Assembly (NCBI RefSeq): GCF_000001735.4
Contig: NC_003074.8
Location: 12,586,101-12,650,100 of the forward strand
Source: Arabidopsis thaliana
Lineage: Eukaryota > Streptophyta > Magnoliopsida > Brassicales > Brassicaceae
Direction of reading: 5' to 3'
Length of the DNA stretch: 64,000 nt
Under the pieces are notes generated by a model, which was not told the DNA's origin, did no database searches, and saw only the letters and a list, made by a program, of their open reading frames with translations. Position numbers and translations under genes: made by a program. Position 1 is the first letter of the stretch. The number at the start of each line of letters is the position of its first letter. Shown one piece after another: positions 1 through 10,800 of the stretch.

Positions 1-355
1 TCTTCAGCCCTCTCAGAAATGCAGACTCTAAAATATCAGTAGGACAATGCGGCAGCTCCACTGAGACAGCCTCGAACCTCTCTCTGTAATCCTCCACACT
101 ACCCTTCTGCTCGATACACATTAAATGGTCTGCAGAAGTACTTCCCATACTTGGTTTAAATCGACTCTTACACTTAGCCTTAAACAGAGGCCAGTTGGTC
201 ACGCCTTCTCTTCCCTCACGGTATCTCCACCAACCCACTGCGACTCCTCCGAGACGTGACAAGGCTTGGGTCAACTTCTCATGTTCCGGTGTCTGGTTCA
301 CTGCGAAACACTTCTCAACCCTATACAGGTGGAGAGTTTGTCATTGCACCTGCTC
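1..355 (-). pseudogene. Ty3/gypsy gag fragment, cut by the window edge
   Basis: The minus strand reads openly through a retrotransposon gag core. It contains TPEHEKL, then VGWWRYREG, a KSRFKPSMGS stretch, and near the window edge VEDYRERFEAVSVELPH and ILESAFLRGLK. These are hallmarks of the retrotransposon gag domain that packages element RNA. Only about 15 codons separate the first gag-like residue from the presumed primer-binding region next to the LTR at 374-1009. The usual 5' leader and gag N-terminus therefore look deleted. No start codon fits. The reading continues off the left edge, so protease and polymerase would lie outside the window. The gypsy class is certain; the lineage is not. 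Confidence 0.8.
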
Positions 356-373
356 TCAACGAAAGCACCAAAT

Positions 374-1009
374 TGTTAAGAAAGAACTTGAGATAGACAA
401 ATTAAAGAGGAAAGAAGAGATCAGAAATAGAAGCTAACCAAAACGGCCGCTTAGAGAGTGATATTACTGTTGAAATGTTATAAGATAAGGAACCCTAATG
501 AGAGATTCCCAACTTAAATACATCCAGACTTTAGGGTAACATAAACTTAAACGACATCGCATTAATAGATAAAGAGAGAGAGACTCTGTTTGTCTCAGAG
601 TCTCTAGTGACCATAGCTTCCTTTCTTCACTTTAGCCACTTCTTGTGTCTTTCTTCTTCAACTCCTTTCTTGCCTTACGACCACCTGTCCTTGCCTTCCT
701 CCTCATGAATGCCAAAGGAACCCGTAGCTTATCAGTGACAAAGACAGAGAAACACCACTTCACCAAACAGCAGGTTATTTAAGTCTCTTTTGCTACAGGG
801 CACAAACGAAACAGCAAACCAACCCTGAAAATTCTAAACATTGGTTGCAGGACCAACTTTAGACATAAGAAGCTACAAGGGACCAACATCATTAAGAACC
901 ATACTCCAATAGGCTTCATCAACTTTGAAGCATACTCATAGCAAGAGTCATTTTTGGCCGCATAATCAAGAACTAAATTCCCTTTCTCGAACATCTCTTA
1001 GTTTCAACA
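374..1009 (-). repeat. LTR of the gypsy element whose gag lies to its left
   Basis: This 636-bp block begins TGTTAAG and ends TTCAACA, giving TGTT/AACA inverted ends. On the minus strand its 3' end is followed at once by a TTTGGTGCTTTCGTTGAGAG leader of the type found after Arabidopsis gypsy LTRs, and then by gag. That makes it the 5' LTR of that element. Its other side, at about 1010-1023, carries a polypurine tract on the minus strand (GGGGGAGAAGAC), which normally precedes a 3' LTR. It may therefore be an LTR shared by two tandem copies. Open frames inside it have no resemblance to proteins. Confidence 0.6.
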
Positions 1010-2118
1010 GTCTTCTCCCCCTTGTTGATTGTGTGTTTCAATAAAGCAATAAGCCAAGTATAAACACACACACCAACACAAAAACACAGATGCTTATCAA
1101 TTTCCTTTTTTTTTGAAGAGAAGAAAAAGAATTAGCTTCTCACCATTAAAACCAAAATGTAGCTCCAGAACTTCAACCGATTCTATAAGACCACATCAAA
1201 CATCAAGACCACAAACACAAGAAGTAGTTTGTATCTTTAAATTTCCTGCAAATACATGTAGCATCAAACATGAGCGAGATGACAAGATTCAAAGAAAATT
1301 TTCACCAGCGTCTGCTTCTCCAATCCTTTTCTCTCCAAAACAGAAAAACACGAATCACCATTGACTTCTTCTTACACTGTCGTCGAAATCAGATTTTGGA
1401 CCATAATTTAACACTCGACCCATGTCCACAATTTAACTCTCTTTATCTGTGATTCCTCAATAAGATTCCAAACCCCGTCCACTGACTCCTTTAAATCCCT
1501 GCAATTTCCTACAGAATCTCTGTCTTGGTTCCTCTTAGTGGTCGCAAAAAATAGCACCAAGCTCATCACGAACCCATAAATCTAGAACCCAACGCTGACA
1601 CACTTAACTTCACTTGATTCTCAACTGTGAATCTTCCTTCCGTCAATGGATAACGTCAACGACAAACACAAACAGCCGCTTAATCTCCTTCACCAAATGC
1701 TACATCCAATTAAAGCGACTTTGCTGAAAACCTCCAGAGCTTAAGAGAACCAACACTGAAAGCTTCTTAGACACACAAAATCGAGAAACTTTAACCATGA
1801 GCACTTTCTTTTTAAACAGAAGATGAACAAGCAGCAACAAAGATTCGCACACAAGCCTGCATCTTCCGACATGCTTTCTTCCAATTAAAACACTTCTTAG
1901 CACAGTGAGCTTAGTTTGGGCCTCCGATTAAAACAGAAATTGGCCCAAAATATAAAACCCAAACCTAATTCTCTTTCAGACTCGACGATCTTTTCCCGAC
2001 GGCAAGAGAATCGCAAATATACTTCACATCTCATACAACAAAGGCACCTCTTCTTTCTCATCTAGCCACACACCCAAGAGCTAACCTGTTAGAGATACTA
2101 ATCTCAGATCGGTTTCCT
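1010..2118. other. Noncoding retrotransposon-like spacer, no gene seen
   Basis: Apart from the polypurine tract at its left edge and the primer-binding site at its right edge, I see no domain-bearing frame in this 1.1 kb. Short open frames at 1113-1452 and 1700-1903 have no recognisable content. It may be the leader or an eroded internal part of the element whose LTR follows at 2133. Confidence 0.4.
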
Positions 2119-2130
2119 GCTCTGATACCA
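2119..2130 (-). other. Primer-binding site (initiator tRNA-Met type)
   Basis: On the minus strand this reads TGGTATCAGAGC, the standard plant LTR-element primer-binding site matching the 3' end of initiator tRNA-Met. It lies two bases from the LTR at 2133-3029, as expected just inside a 5' LTR. Confidence 0.75.
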
Positions 2131-2132
2131 AT

Positions 2133-3029
2133 TGAAGTTACTAACTGTGTGCTAGGTCTATACGTCGTTATATGATGAGAGTGTATAAAAGACTTGTATG
2201 TGTGCATAAAGTAAATGACACAGAGATTTGTTAACGGGGTTCGGTAACAACCTACATCCGCGGGACCTAGTCCAGAAATAATTCCACTAGAACAAGATCG
2301 GAAATACAATTGCATATGATATTACAGCATAACTATGCCTACCACTCTTTTCTAGATGGACTTTGGAAACAGTATCAAGCCTAGCATGTCTTGACTACCA
2401 CCCGGCAGCACCGGTGCATCACCGTCTTCTCTAACGGCTGCAAATTCCAAAGGAATACCACCAACAGATCATCATCTGTATTTGGTGGGGCGACGCCACA
2501 AACAAGTGTGTGCATCTCTCTCCACTATACCATAGACGCGCAACCTTTTTATGTCACGGCAGCCATCTATATATAATCAAGACAAAACCCTAGGCTCCAA
2601 ATATTCTCGCAATCTTTTTGCCTTGATTCGAAAGTATCTGGACCACCACTAAAGGAAACATCACGTCTCCAATAGAATCATGCCATGTCATCTTCATTCC
2701 TCACTTGATTCTTTCGGCATTCAGTTCGCCTACTATGTTACACAGCTGCTACCTGTGAAACACAACTCTGATACTTTCTTTTGATACTCCGGCTTCACAA
2801 TCACATAGATCTTTACAATATCTGATGCTCAATACCTCTGTTGCTCAACACCTTTGTTGATGTCTGCATAACTCTTGTTGCATTCTGTGTCAACTCCTTT
2901 GTTGTAGCAGTGTCTGTATCATCCATGTTTCACACACACGTTCTTGTTGTAGTGCAGTCTGTATCATCTCATATCTTGAGCTGTGTGTCATCATCTTGAG
3001 TCTAACAACCAGTTACAAATATACTCTCA
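2133..3029 (-). repeat. LTR, probably Ty1/copia class
   Basis: An 897-bp block begins TGAAGTTAC and ends ACTCTCA, so it has TG...CA ends on either strand. A primer-binding site flanks it on the left, and on the right, at 3030-3042, there is a minus-strand polypurine tract (TAAAGGGGGAGAA). It therefore has the neighbours of both a 5' and a 3' LTR in the minus orientation. No polymerase coding is visible on the right side. The copia assignment rests only on the style of the PBS and polypurine tract. Confidence 0.55.
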
Positions 3030-3042
3030 TTCTCCCCCTTTA

Positions 3043-5285
3043 TTACTGTGTTTTAGAACTCAAACTCACCTTAGTAGATTGTACTTTGATGATCTTCAAG
3101 CTTCAATACTATCTCAGAATGTTTCTTTAAACTGTCACTGCATATGTTGTGATTCTGACCGAGTGTCCATTTTCCAACTGTCACAGCTACACAACTCAGC
3201 AACATCACAACATACTAACACTTTGTGCTGATGGGTTCAGCTTCAAGATCCATGGAAAGTTCAGGCAATGATCACGAACTCAGATCAAATTGGTCCTCCC
3301 TATCGAATCAAAGAAAACGTTTTTCTTCAATGAAACTTGATAATGACTAGAGGTTTTAAAGAATAAAATTTGACTAAACGACTAGGTGGATTCTTTTAAC
3401 AACTAAACGTGGAGAGCAAGGTGCTTGGTTAGTCAATATTAGCAAAAATAAAGAATTAGTCGTTGAATCTTAGTGGTAGGCGATAAGATTTCTCTATTCA
3501 TGAATTATGATTATCCAACTAATACATTCTTTTAAATTTTATTTATTGATAAATGTATTTATCTTATTGGTTTACATTATTAGAAGACCAAAACTATATA
3601 TTATTCAACTAATACATTCTTTTATTCTTTTATTGATAAGATTAATTAATTCTTTGTAAAAAGGAAAAAAATCTTAGTGATTTCATTCTTAAAGATCTAC
3701 TCAAAAGAGGTTGATTATTTTAAAACTTTAAAACGACCATTTAATAAAACAAAGACAAAATAGTATTTGTTACTTGTCATACAGTGATACAGATGTTAAG
3801 CCTTTGGCCCTTGCTTTGAGGACGAACTCTATCGCGCCACACCGGTACAAGTATAGATTACTTGTCATTCAAAGTGAAGCAATATCACATAAAGAGGAGT
3901 AAAAAGAGATGTGTACAACAACAGAAAAAATCTATTATCATTTCTATACATTCAATGTACAACAACAAAAACCAACAAACCATGACCAAAGATATCACAT
4001 AGAGCACTTAATAGCCAACTGAGCTACATAATCTAATCAATATTTGTTACTAGCTAATTTATAAAAAATGTGTATGGGACACTTGCTCCACCTGTTTATA
4101 CCATTAATCCGCCTTTGAGTCTATGGATAGATACTCTCTCTGAATATTAAAATGGACCGTAAATATATATTTATATCTATGTAGATGCATAGAACATGTG
4201 TTAGAATTTGAGACAACAGATAAATTATACTTGGAATATGTAGAGTTCCAAACTCGTTTCCTTAGGTCCTGTTCGGCAGTAATCGCAGCGACATCGACTG
4301 ATAATCAAAATATTGCCTTTACATCTCCTTCATCCGTTCTTCACCTTTTCTTCATCTCCCCTATTTTCTATCGTTGCAACTGAAATCTAAAGAATTTGGA
4401 GTCGCTGGATAAATCAGCAACACAACCCAAGCTTTAATTTTGAAGTAACGATAGTCGCTAGATTTTTTAAATCAAATTGCCATTTTCAAATATTTACAAA
4501 CCTGGACTACTGTTTATCTTCTTCTCCAATTTACAAATTTATACAACATATCCCAATTTTATAAAAAAAAGAGGAAAAAAAAACAAAACTCAGTCGTTTT
4601 TAAAGCCAGTCGCTGGTTATAGTCGCACGACACTTAAACGAACATGCCTTAATACTAGGCCCCTGAGAAACCTAAATCGATCAACATTTTAACTCAATAA
4701 TAAATTTTAAATATTTCTTAAAACATGTATTTTCCCGGTGGAATGCGTTAGAATTTAAAACATGTATTTTGCTTTATTGATGTGTTAGAAAATTCGACAT
4801 ATTAATGTTAGACACCGACATTCATTTTTCCACATGGTTTTCAAGTATACAATTATAAAATAACTAAAATTACTATGAGAAAAATAACTAAGAAAACTAT
4901 ATATTTCTTTTTGTCGTCAAGTACATTATTCATTAGAGATATATTTGATCTATTTATTATGATTAATTAAGAAAATAGTTATGGGTCAACTAGTAAAGCG
5001 AATAATTTGGCACAAAAGTTTTATACCGAATCGCATCATATCACGTTTATAAACAACATTTATTAGTTTTCATTGATCGATAATAATTTGAAATGAAAAA
5101 AAAAAGCTATGGGCCTAAAATAAGTATTTAAACTTGGTAATGGGCTAATGGCCCATCATTCGTATATCCAAAAGTTCCAAACCCAATCGCAAACTCTCGG
5201 AAGGCTGGTTCAATCTAAACCGGTTAATTATATTCTGATTCGGTTTGGATTAAATCTCTATTAAATCCTTTATTCGTCTCCCCTT
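3043..5285. other. AT-rich intergenic DNA with one MITE-like element
   Basis: No frame with recognisable protein content occurs here. Short open frames at 2983-3231, 4198-4383 and 4477-4692 look like chance. The only structure I can point to is the degenerate inverted-repeat element at 4264-4650. The last 100 bases form the promoter side of the phosphoglycerate mutase gene. Confidence 0.5.
4264..4650. mobile_element. Degenerate MITE-like element with inverted ends
   Basis: The left end reads AGGTCCTGTTCGGCAGT followed by a GCAGCGAC block. The right end, read on the minus strand, is AAGGCATGTTCGTTTAAG followed by CCAGCGAC. The ends thus share AGG..TGTTCG and an inner AGCGAC block in inverted orientation over about 390 bp. 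There is no coding capacity. I could not find a convincing target duplication, so the superfamily is open; hAT-type is my guess. Confidence 0.35.
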
Positions 5286-5468
5286 TATAAAGATTCTTAA
5301 AAAAAAAAACAATCTGTCATTGATGCTCAAGAGTTACATTCTTTGAATTGAAGATCATTTCTCTGTTTCTCAGGTAAGCAAACAAATTTCGAATCATGCA
5401 AATACTTTACTCTCAATTCAATTTGTTCCCGATCAGATTATAAAGTCTCTTCCTTTTTCGTTTTCTAG
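5286..5468 (+). promoter_or_regulatory. TATA box and 5'UTR intron of the phosphoglycerate mutase gene
   Basis: TATAAAG at 5286-5292 lies about 200 bases before the start codon. A likely 5'UTR intron runs from 5374 (CAG/GTAAGC) to 5468 (TTTTCTAG). The ATG at 5495 follows a run of A. Introns in the 5'UTR are common in constitutively expressed plant genes. I infer this one from splice-site consensus only. Confidence 0.5.
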
Positions 5469-5494
5469 ATTACCCATTTGATCAAAGAAAAAAA

Positions 5495-7301
5495 ATGGAA
5501 CAAGATCATGTAAAAGTCAAAAAGAGAGTAGCTTTTGTTCTAATCGATGGTTTAGGAGATGTAACAATACCAAAACTAGGTTACAAAACTCCATTACAAG
5601 CAGCAAACATACCTAATCTCGACGCAATTGCATCAGCTGGTATCAACGGTTTAATGGATCCAGTAGAAGTTGGTTTAGGTTGTGGTAGTGACACTGCTCA
5701 TCTTTCTCTCATGGGTTATGATCCAAGAGTATATTACCGTGGACGTGGTGCTTTTGAGTCTATGGGTGCAGGTTTAGCTATGTCACCTGGTGATATAGCT
5801 TTCAAGGTTTGTGCGTTTTATTATTTTGTATTCCATTCTTTTGTTTGTTTATAGGTTTTGTTTAACATTCTGTTACCATGTAGTCTAATTTTGCAACTTT
5901 GGATGAGAAATCTGGAGTTGTTGTTAGTCGAAGAGCTGATCGACATTTCGAAGAAGAAGGTCCTATACTTTGTGCAGCTCTTGATGGGTTAAAGCTTCAA
6001 TCTTTCCCTGAGTATGAAGTGAGAGTCAGGTTGCAAAATGTTTGTCTTAGTGTTTATGGCTTTGTGTGGTTTATTGTTTGGCTAAAGTTTGTTTCTTTTT
6101 CGATAGATATGCGACGGAACATCGGTGTGGTGTTGTTGTTAAAGGGCCAAGACTTAGTGGGAATATATCTGGCACTGATCCGTTGAAAGATAATCGTTTG
6201 CTTCTTGAAGCTAAACCTTTAGATGAATCAGAAGAAGCTACTCACACTGCTAAAGTTGTTAACGAATTATCAAGAGAGATATCGCGTATTCTTGTTTCTC
6301 ACCCGGTTAACGCAGAGAGAGCTGCACAAGGCAAGAATATTGCAAATCTCGTTCTTTTACGTGGTTGTGGTATTCGAATCGAGGTGTGTGTTTGACTATT
6401 TTACTTGCGTTCGTAGAAATGATGTTAATTAATGTAATTGCTTCATGTACGGGTTTTGTGTATTTAGGTACCTCCTTTTCATGAGAAGCATGGCTTGTGG
6501 CCATGTATGGTAGCACCAACAAAGATTATAGCTGGACTTGGTATGTCGCTCGGTATTGACATTTTAGAAGCTCCGGGAGCTACTGGAGATTACCGGACGC
6601 TTCTGACATCGAAAGCAACTGCTATAGCTAATGCTCTCTCAGCTCCTTTGAATCCCTGCCCTAATGTCTTTGTACCGGGAGAGGACGGGCATAAACCAGG
6701 AAGGTCAGATGGTTATGATTTCGGGTTCCTTCACATAAAGGTGAAAACTTTTTTCAGTCTTTTAACACAAAATTTAAAAATTTCCACTCTGATTTTCGAT
6801 CATATTTCTATATTGTTGCAGGCTATAGATGATGCAGGTCATGATAAGGCGACAATGTTCAAAGTTCGAGGTTTAGAAGCTGTTGATAAGGCGATACGTC
6901 AGCTTGCTAAGCTTTTATGGCAAGCTGAGTCTTCTACACATTACCAGTATTTCTTGTGTGTGACCGGTGATCATTCAACTCCTGTTGAGTATGGAGACCA
7001 CAGCTTTGAGCCTGTCCCATTCACAATGTGCCGGTTAAGGGACTTTGTGAGCGCGGTGGGAGGAGAATCAGCCGTACTAGAGACGTCTTTGGACCCTTTT
7101 CCACTTCCAACGGTTGTGGAATCAGGTGAAGATGTTACCAAACAAGAGGAAGAGAGTGGGAGGAGGGAAGCTCCTCTGGCAATTGGTGGAGATTTAGTTG
7201 CAGAGTTGAATGAGGTTGCAGCTGCAAGAGGATGTCTTGGCCGTTTCCATGGCGGTGAAATGATGGGAGTCATCACTAACTTTCTTAATCTAGAGGTATG
7301 A
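5495..7301 (+). CDS. Archaeal-type cofactor-independent phosphoglycerate mutase
   Basis: Five coding exons join in frame: 5495-5806, 5884-6029, 6107-6383, 6468-6740 and 6822-7301, with GT-AG introns, giving 495 residues. The enzyme family interconverts 3- and 2-phosphoglycerate in glycolysis without a 2,3-bisphosphoglycerate cofactor, using two divalent metals. Metal-site and catalytic signatures are visible: FVLIDGLGD near residue 13, GCGSDTAHLSLMGYD near 65-80 with the nucleophilic Ser, DDAGHDK in exon 5, and VTGDHSTP further on. The sequence follows the archaeal ApgM branch, not the larger usual plant glycolytic enzyme. There is no obvious transit peptide, so cytosolic location is inferred. 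The gene converges on the ABCG gene with 557 bases between stop codons. All exons are open and all junctions are canonical, so it looks functional. From memory it matches At3g30841. Confidence 0.93.
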
Positions 7302-7858
7302 GTTACTTAAAAGTTTTGCATTTTTCTTTGAGAATTTGGATATTGAAAAGTGTAATAAAAATACCAAAAGCTGAAAGTGTAACACAAACCTAGTTTTCGT
7401 AACAAATTGAATAATTGATTATCAAACAAAGTAGATAATGAGTTATTGGTGTTCGCAATTTAACCGAATCGAACACAACCAATAACCCAATGTGTTTATT
7501 TAATTAATTAATTAATAATATTATTGTATATTACTAAATATGTAATTGTTTGCATTTTTATTTTTTTCTTTGGTTTATTTGAATTACTAAACTTAAATAT
7601 ACAACTTGTTGCTTCAGTTAACTATTATCAAGTTCAAAATTCAAACAAATGAACAAAATAATTTTGTTTGGTTACATTGATTAGTTTTTAAAACCGAATT
7701 TAAACCAAACCGAACTAAAGCCAAATAAATATAGATTGACCCAAACCAAACCATACTAACTTCGGTTGAGTTTGATTAAAGTTTTACAAAACCCTAATAA
7801 ACCGAACCGAACCGAACCGAACCCAAAGTTAAACCGAAATGCCCACCCCTAAATTTTC
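7302..7858. other. Intergenic region between convergent genes
   Basis: AT-rich 557-bp spacer holding the 3' ends of two convergent genes. It contains a TTAATTAA-type run near 7501-7520 and a short ACCGA pentanucleotide microsatellite at about 7800-7822. No gene is seen. The spacer must contain both polyadenylation regions, but I cannot place the sites. Confidence 0.5.
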
Positions 7859-10800
7859 TCACCTCTTTTGGAAATTCAGAATCTTAACAGAGAAAGCATA
7901 GATAAATACAAAAAACATAGAGAAAGCAATGAGGGTAAGTGAGACAACCCACAAGAAGTTGTATTCATAACCATAATAATTCTTCATGAACTCAACAACC
8001 GTCTCACCCGTATCGAGCCTTGTCTCCACATCTCCGTATTGAGCTATCGTCAGTCCGTACAACCCCCACCACCCGGGACACACGTAGGTGAACCATCTCA
8101 ACCATACATGCATTCTCTGCAAAGTTAATATCCATTTAAATTATGAGCATTCATAGCCAAGCTGAAACTACTATAATTGATTAATTGTGAACATTTTGGT
8201 TACAAAATTTAGAAAGAGAATCTACAGAATTTGTTACTTACGGGACGAGGAATAGTGAATCCTGAAAAGACGTTCCACGATGTGGATATGACACCATTGA
8301 GTATCGAAGCGATTTCTTGATTAGGGCTTACGGAAATGACCATAATACCAGTGTATATAGAGTAGAGGATGCTGATGAAGGTAAAGAATATGTTCAAAAA
8401 AAACTTGGAAGCTGTCCATTCGTATCCTATCATCCCATAGACAATAACTCCATAGATGCAAGCTTGAGCCATTGTATATGGGATCTCGATTATCACCTAC
8501 AAAATGTATAATGTTCAAGTTTATAAACCAAAACGTATTATAAAACTTGAACCAAAACGTATGATAGGGTTTAATTGGTACATAGAAAATGAAATACCTG
8601 TGAAAATGCATAGGGTAGAGCGGAGTACATTCCAGCACCGGCTTCTCGATAAAAAACAGTACGTTCAGCGATTACAACTGGACGTACAGTAGCCGCACTT
8701 TGTGAACTTAAGAAGCCAACAACGGTTGACATCGCGCCTACACTATTGAAGATATCTTGCCTTGTTCCTTTTCGTTTTCCGAGGCTCCAAAAGATGATTC
8801 CATACATGATTCCAACAGCAGCCCCGAAACTGAAACGCACCGCGTTATAAGGAACATTTCTCCAATATGATTTGTGTTGCTTCCACAAGCAAGCTTGGAA
8901 TTGAGAGAGGTAGGATTGTGAATATTTTGTTGAGAAATGAATGTCTTGTGCATGAGGAGGAATATTGTTCAGTTCCTTAATCAGATCTTTGTTTCTCCTG
9001 CATCCATACAACAAATATTTTGTGAGATTGTTCAATTAATATTTATATGAATGCTAACTTGTAACTCACGTTACCTATAGAGGTTTGACTTCTTGTATAC
9101 TTGCGCAAATGTGACACCAAGAACATCTTCTTGTGCCCTTGTTGTTACTTCAAGGGCCCATGTTGCTGGATTATAACCTTCCTTTATTTTTCCTACTCCT
9201 CTTATTCCCTAAAAAGTATATTGTTCGGTTATTGCGAAGAATGAGATGGTGTTGAACGAATAACTTTACTTATTCTTCTTACCTCAAAGTATTCGATTAG
9301 TTGAGAGGAATGGTGGCCTATTGGACCAACATAGATCTCTTCGCCTCCTCTTGTCAACAAGAAAAGCTAAAAAAAGAAAGTTAGGTGCATAGCTAAAGGT
9401 AAAAGTAATAAAAGGTAAAAGGTAAAAGTAAGACATAGTTACCTCATCAAAGGATTCAAAAATATCAATACTTGGCTGGTGAATGGTGCATACAACAGTT
9501 CTTCCAGTGTCAACAGTGTTTCGAACTGTCCTCATGACAATCGCGGCAGCTCTAGCATCCAAGCCGGATGTAGGCTCATCCATGAAAAGAATAGAAGGAT
9601 TGGCTACAAGCTCTACTGCGATTGTCATTCTTTTTCTTTGCTCGGTCGAAAGCCCACTAATTCCCACATATCCTACCAACATCTCCCTCAATGCTTTTAA
9701 CTCTATCAATTCCATCACCTCTTCAATAAAGAGCTGCACATTTCTATTAGTTAAATGATTTCTTGGATCTTATAATGGTTACTCATTATCATACATTAAG
9801 AAACACAAACCTCTCGAGTATGTGTGTCGATATCAGGAGGCAACCTCAACCATGCAGAATAAAGAAGAGACTCATAAACAGTTAAAAGAGGGGAATGGAT
9901 GTCAGATTGTTCGCAATAACCCGAAACACGAGCAAAGCTATCCTGTTTTTTAGGAAATCCAGAGACATATATTTCCCCTTGGATGTATCCTGTGTTCTTA
10001 CGTCCGGCTAAGACATCCATCAAAGTAGTTTTGCCCGCACCACTCACGCCCATAAGTGCTGTAAGAACCCCGGGCCTAAAAGCACCGCTTAATCCATTCA
10101 ATAGTACTAGTTTATTCTCTCTTATGCCTTTTTCTTTCATTTCCTACAAAGTTATATTTTCTTTTAACTTCTTGCCCAAATACACTACTCTTATTAAATA
10201 TGTCATTCACATACCTTTGGGGTGTCTACAGAATATGTGATGTTCTCGAACGTCATATATAGAGGTTTGAAAGGTATACGCAGTTTTTTGTCGTTGCAAG
10301 TTCTTGTTGTTACAACTCCTATATAATTTAAGCTATTTTTGGGATCATGAGACTTTAAAGGAGATGAAAAGAGAGAGATATTCTAGGTCTTACTATCAAA
10401 GAATCGTTCCATCGTAGTTCCTGTATAGTCTCTGCCGGTCGTATTGTTGCTATCAGCTTCTTCTCGTTCATCCGGTAACACCGCAGTCTTAGATATTCCA
10501 TATTCTACAAGAGAGAAAAAATGACGTTTAAATGATGTAGTTAGTATTTATCTAATTCATAGATGTAGGAAGACTATGTGAGGACACTCACGTTTAAGAA
10601 AAGCCAGGCACAAAGATGTAATGATGTTGGACAAGATTGTGGATAGGATCAATGCTAAAAGTCCAATCCAATACCAATAAGTTTCTACAAAAAAACCTCG
10701 CGATTTCAAGACCGCTACTCCTAGACCCTGGAAATCGTACACTACACGGTTAAGTTTGATATCTTTAAAATGTGACGTTGAAAACTTAAAGAAAGGTTTC

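Noticed and set aside
6971..7276. 101-codon minus-strand frame over exon 5 of the phosphoglycerate mutase
   Set aside because: Antisense shadow of a conserved coding exon.
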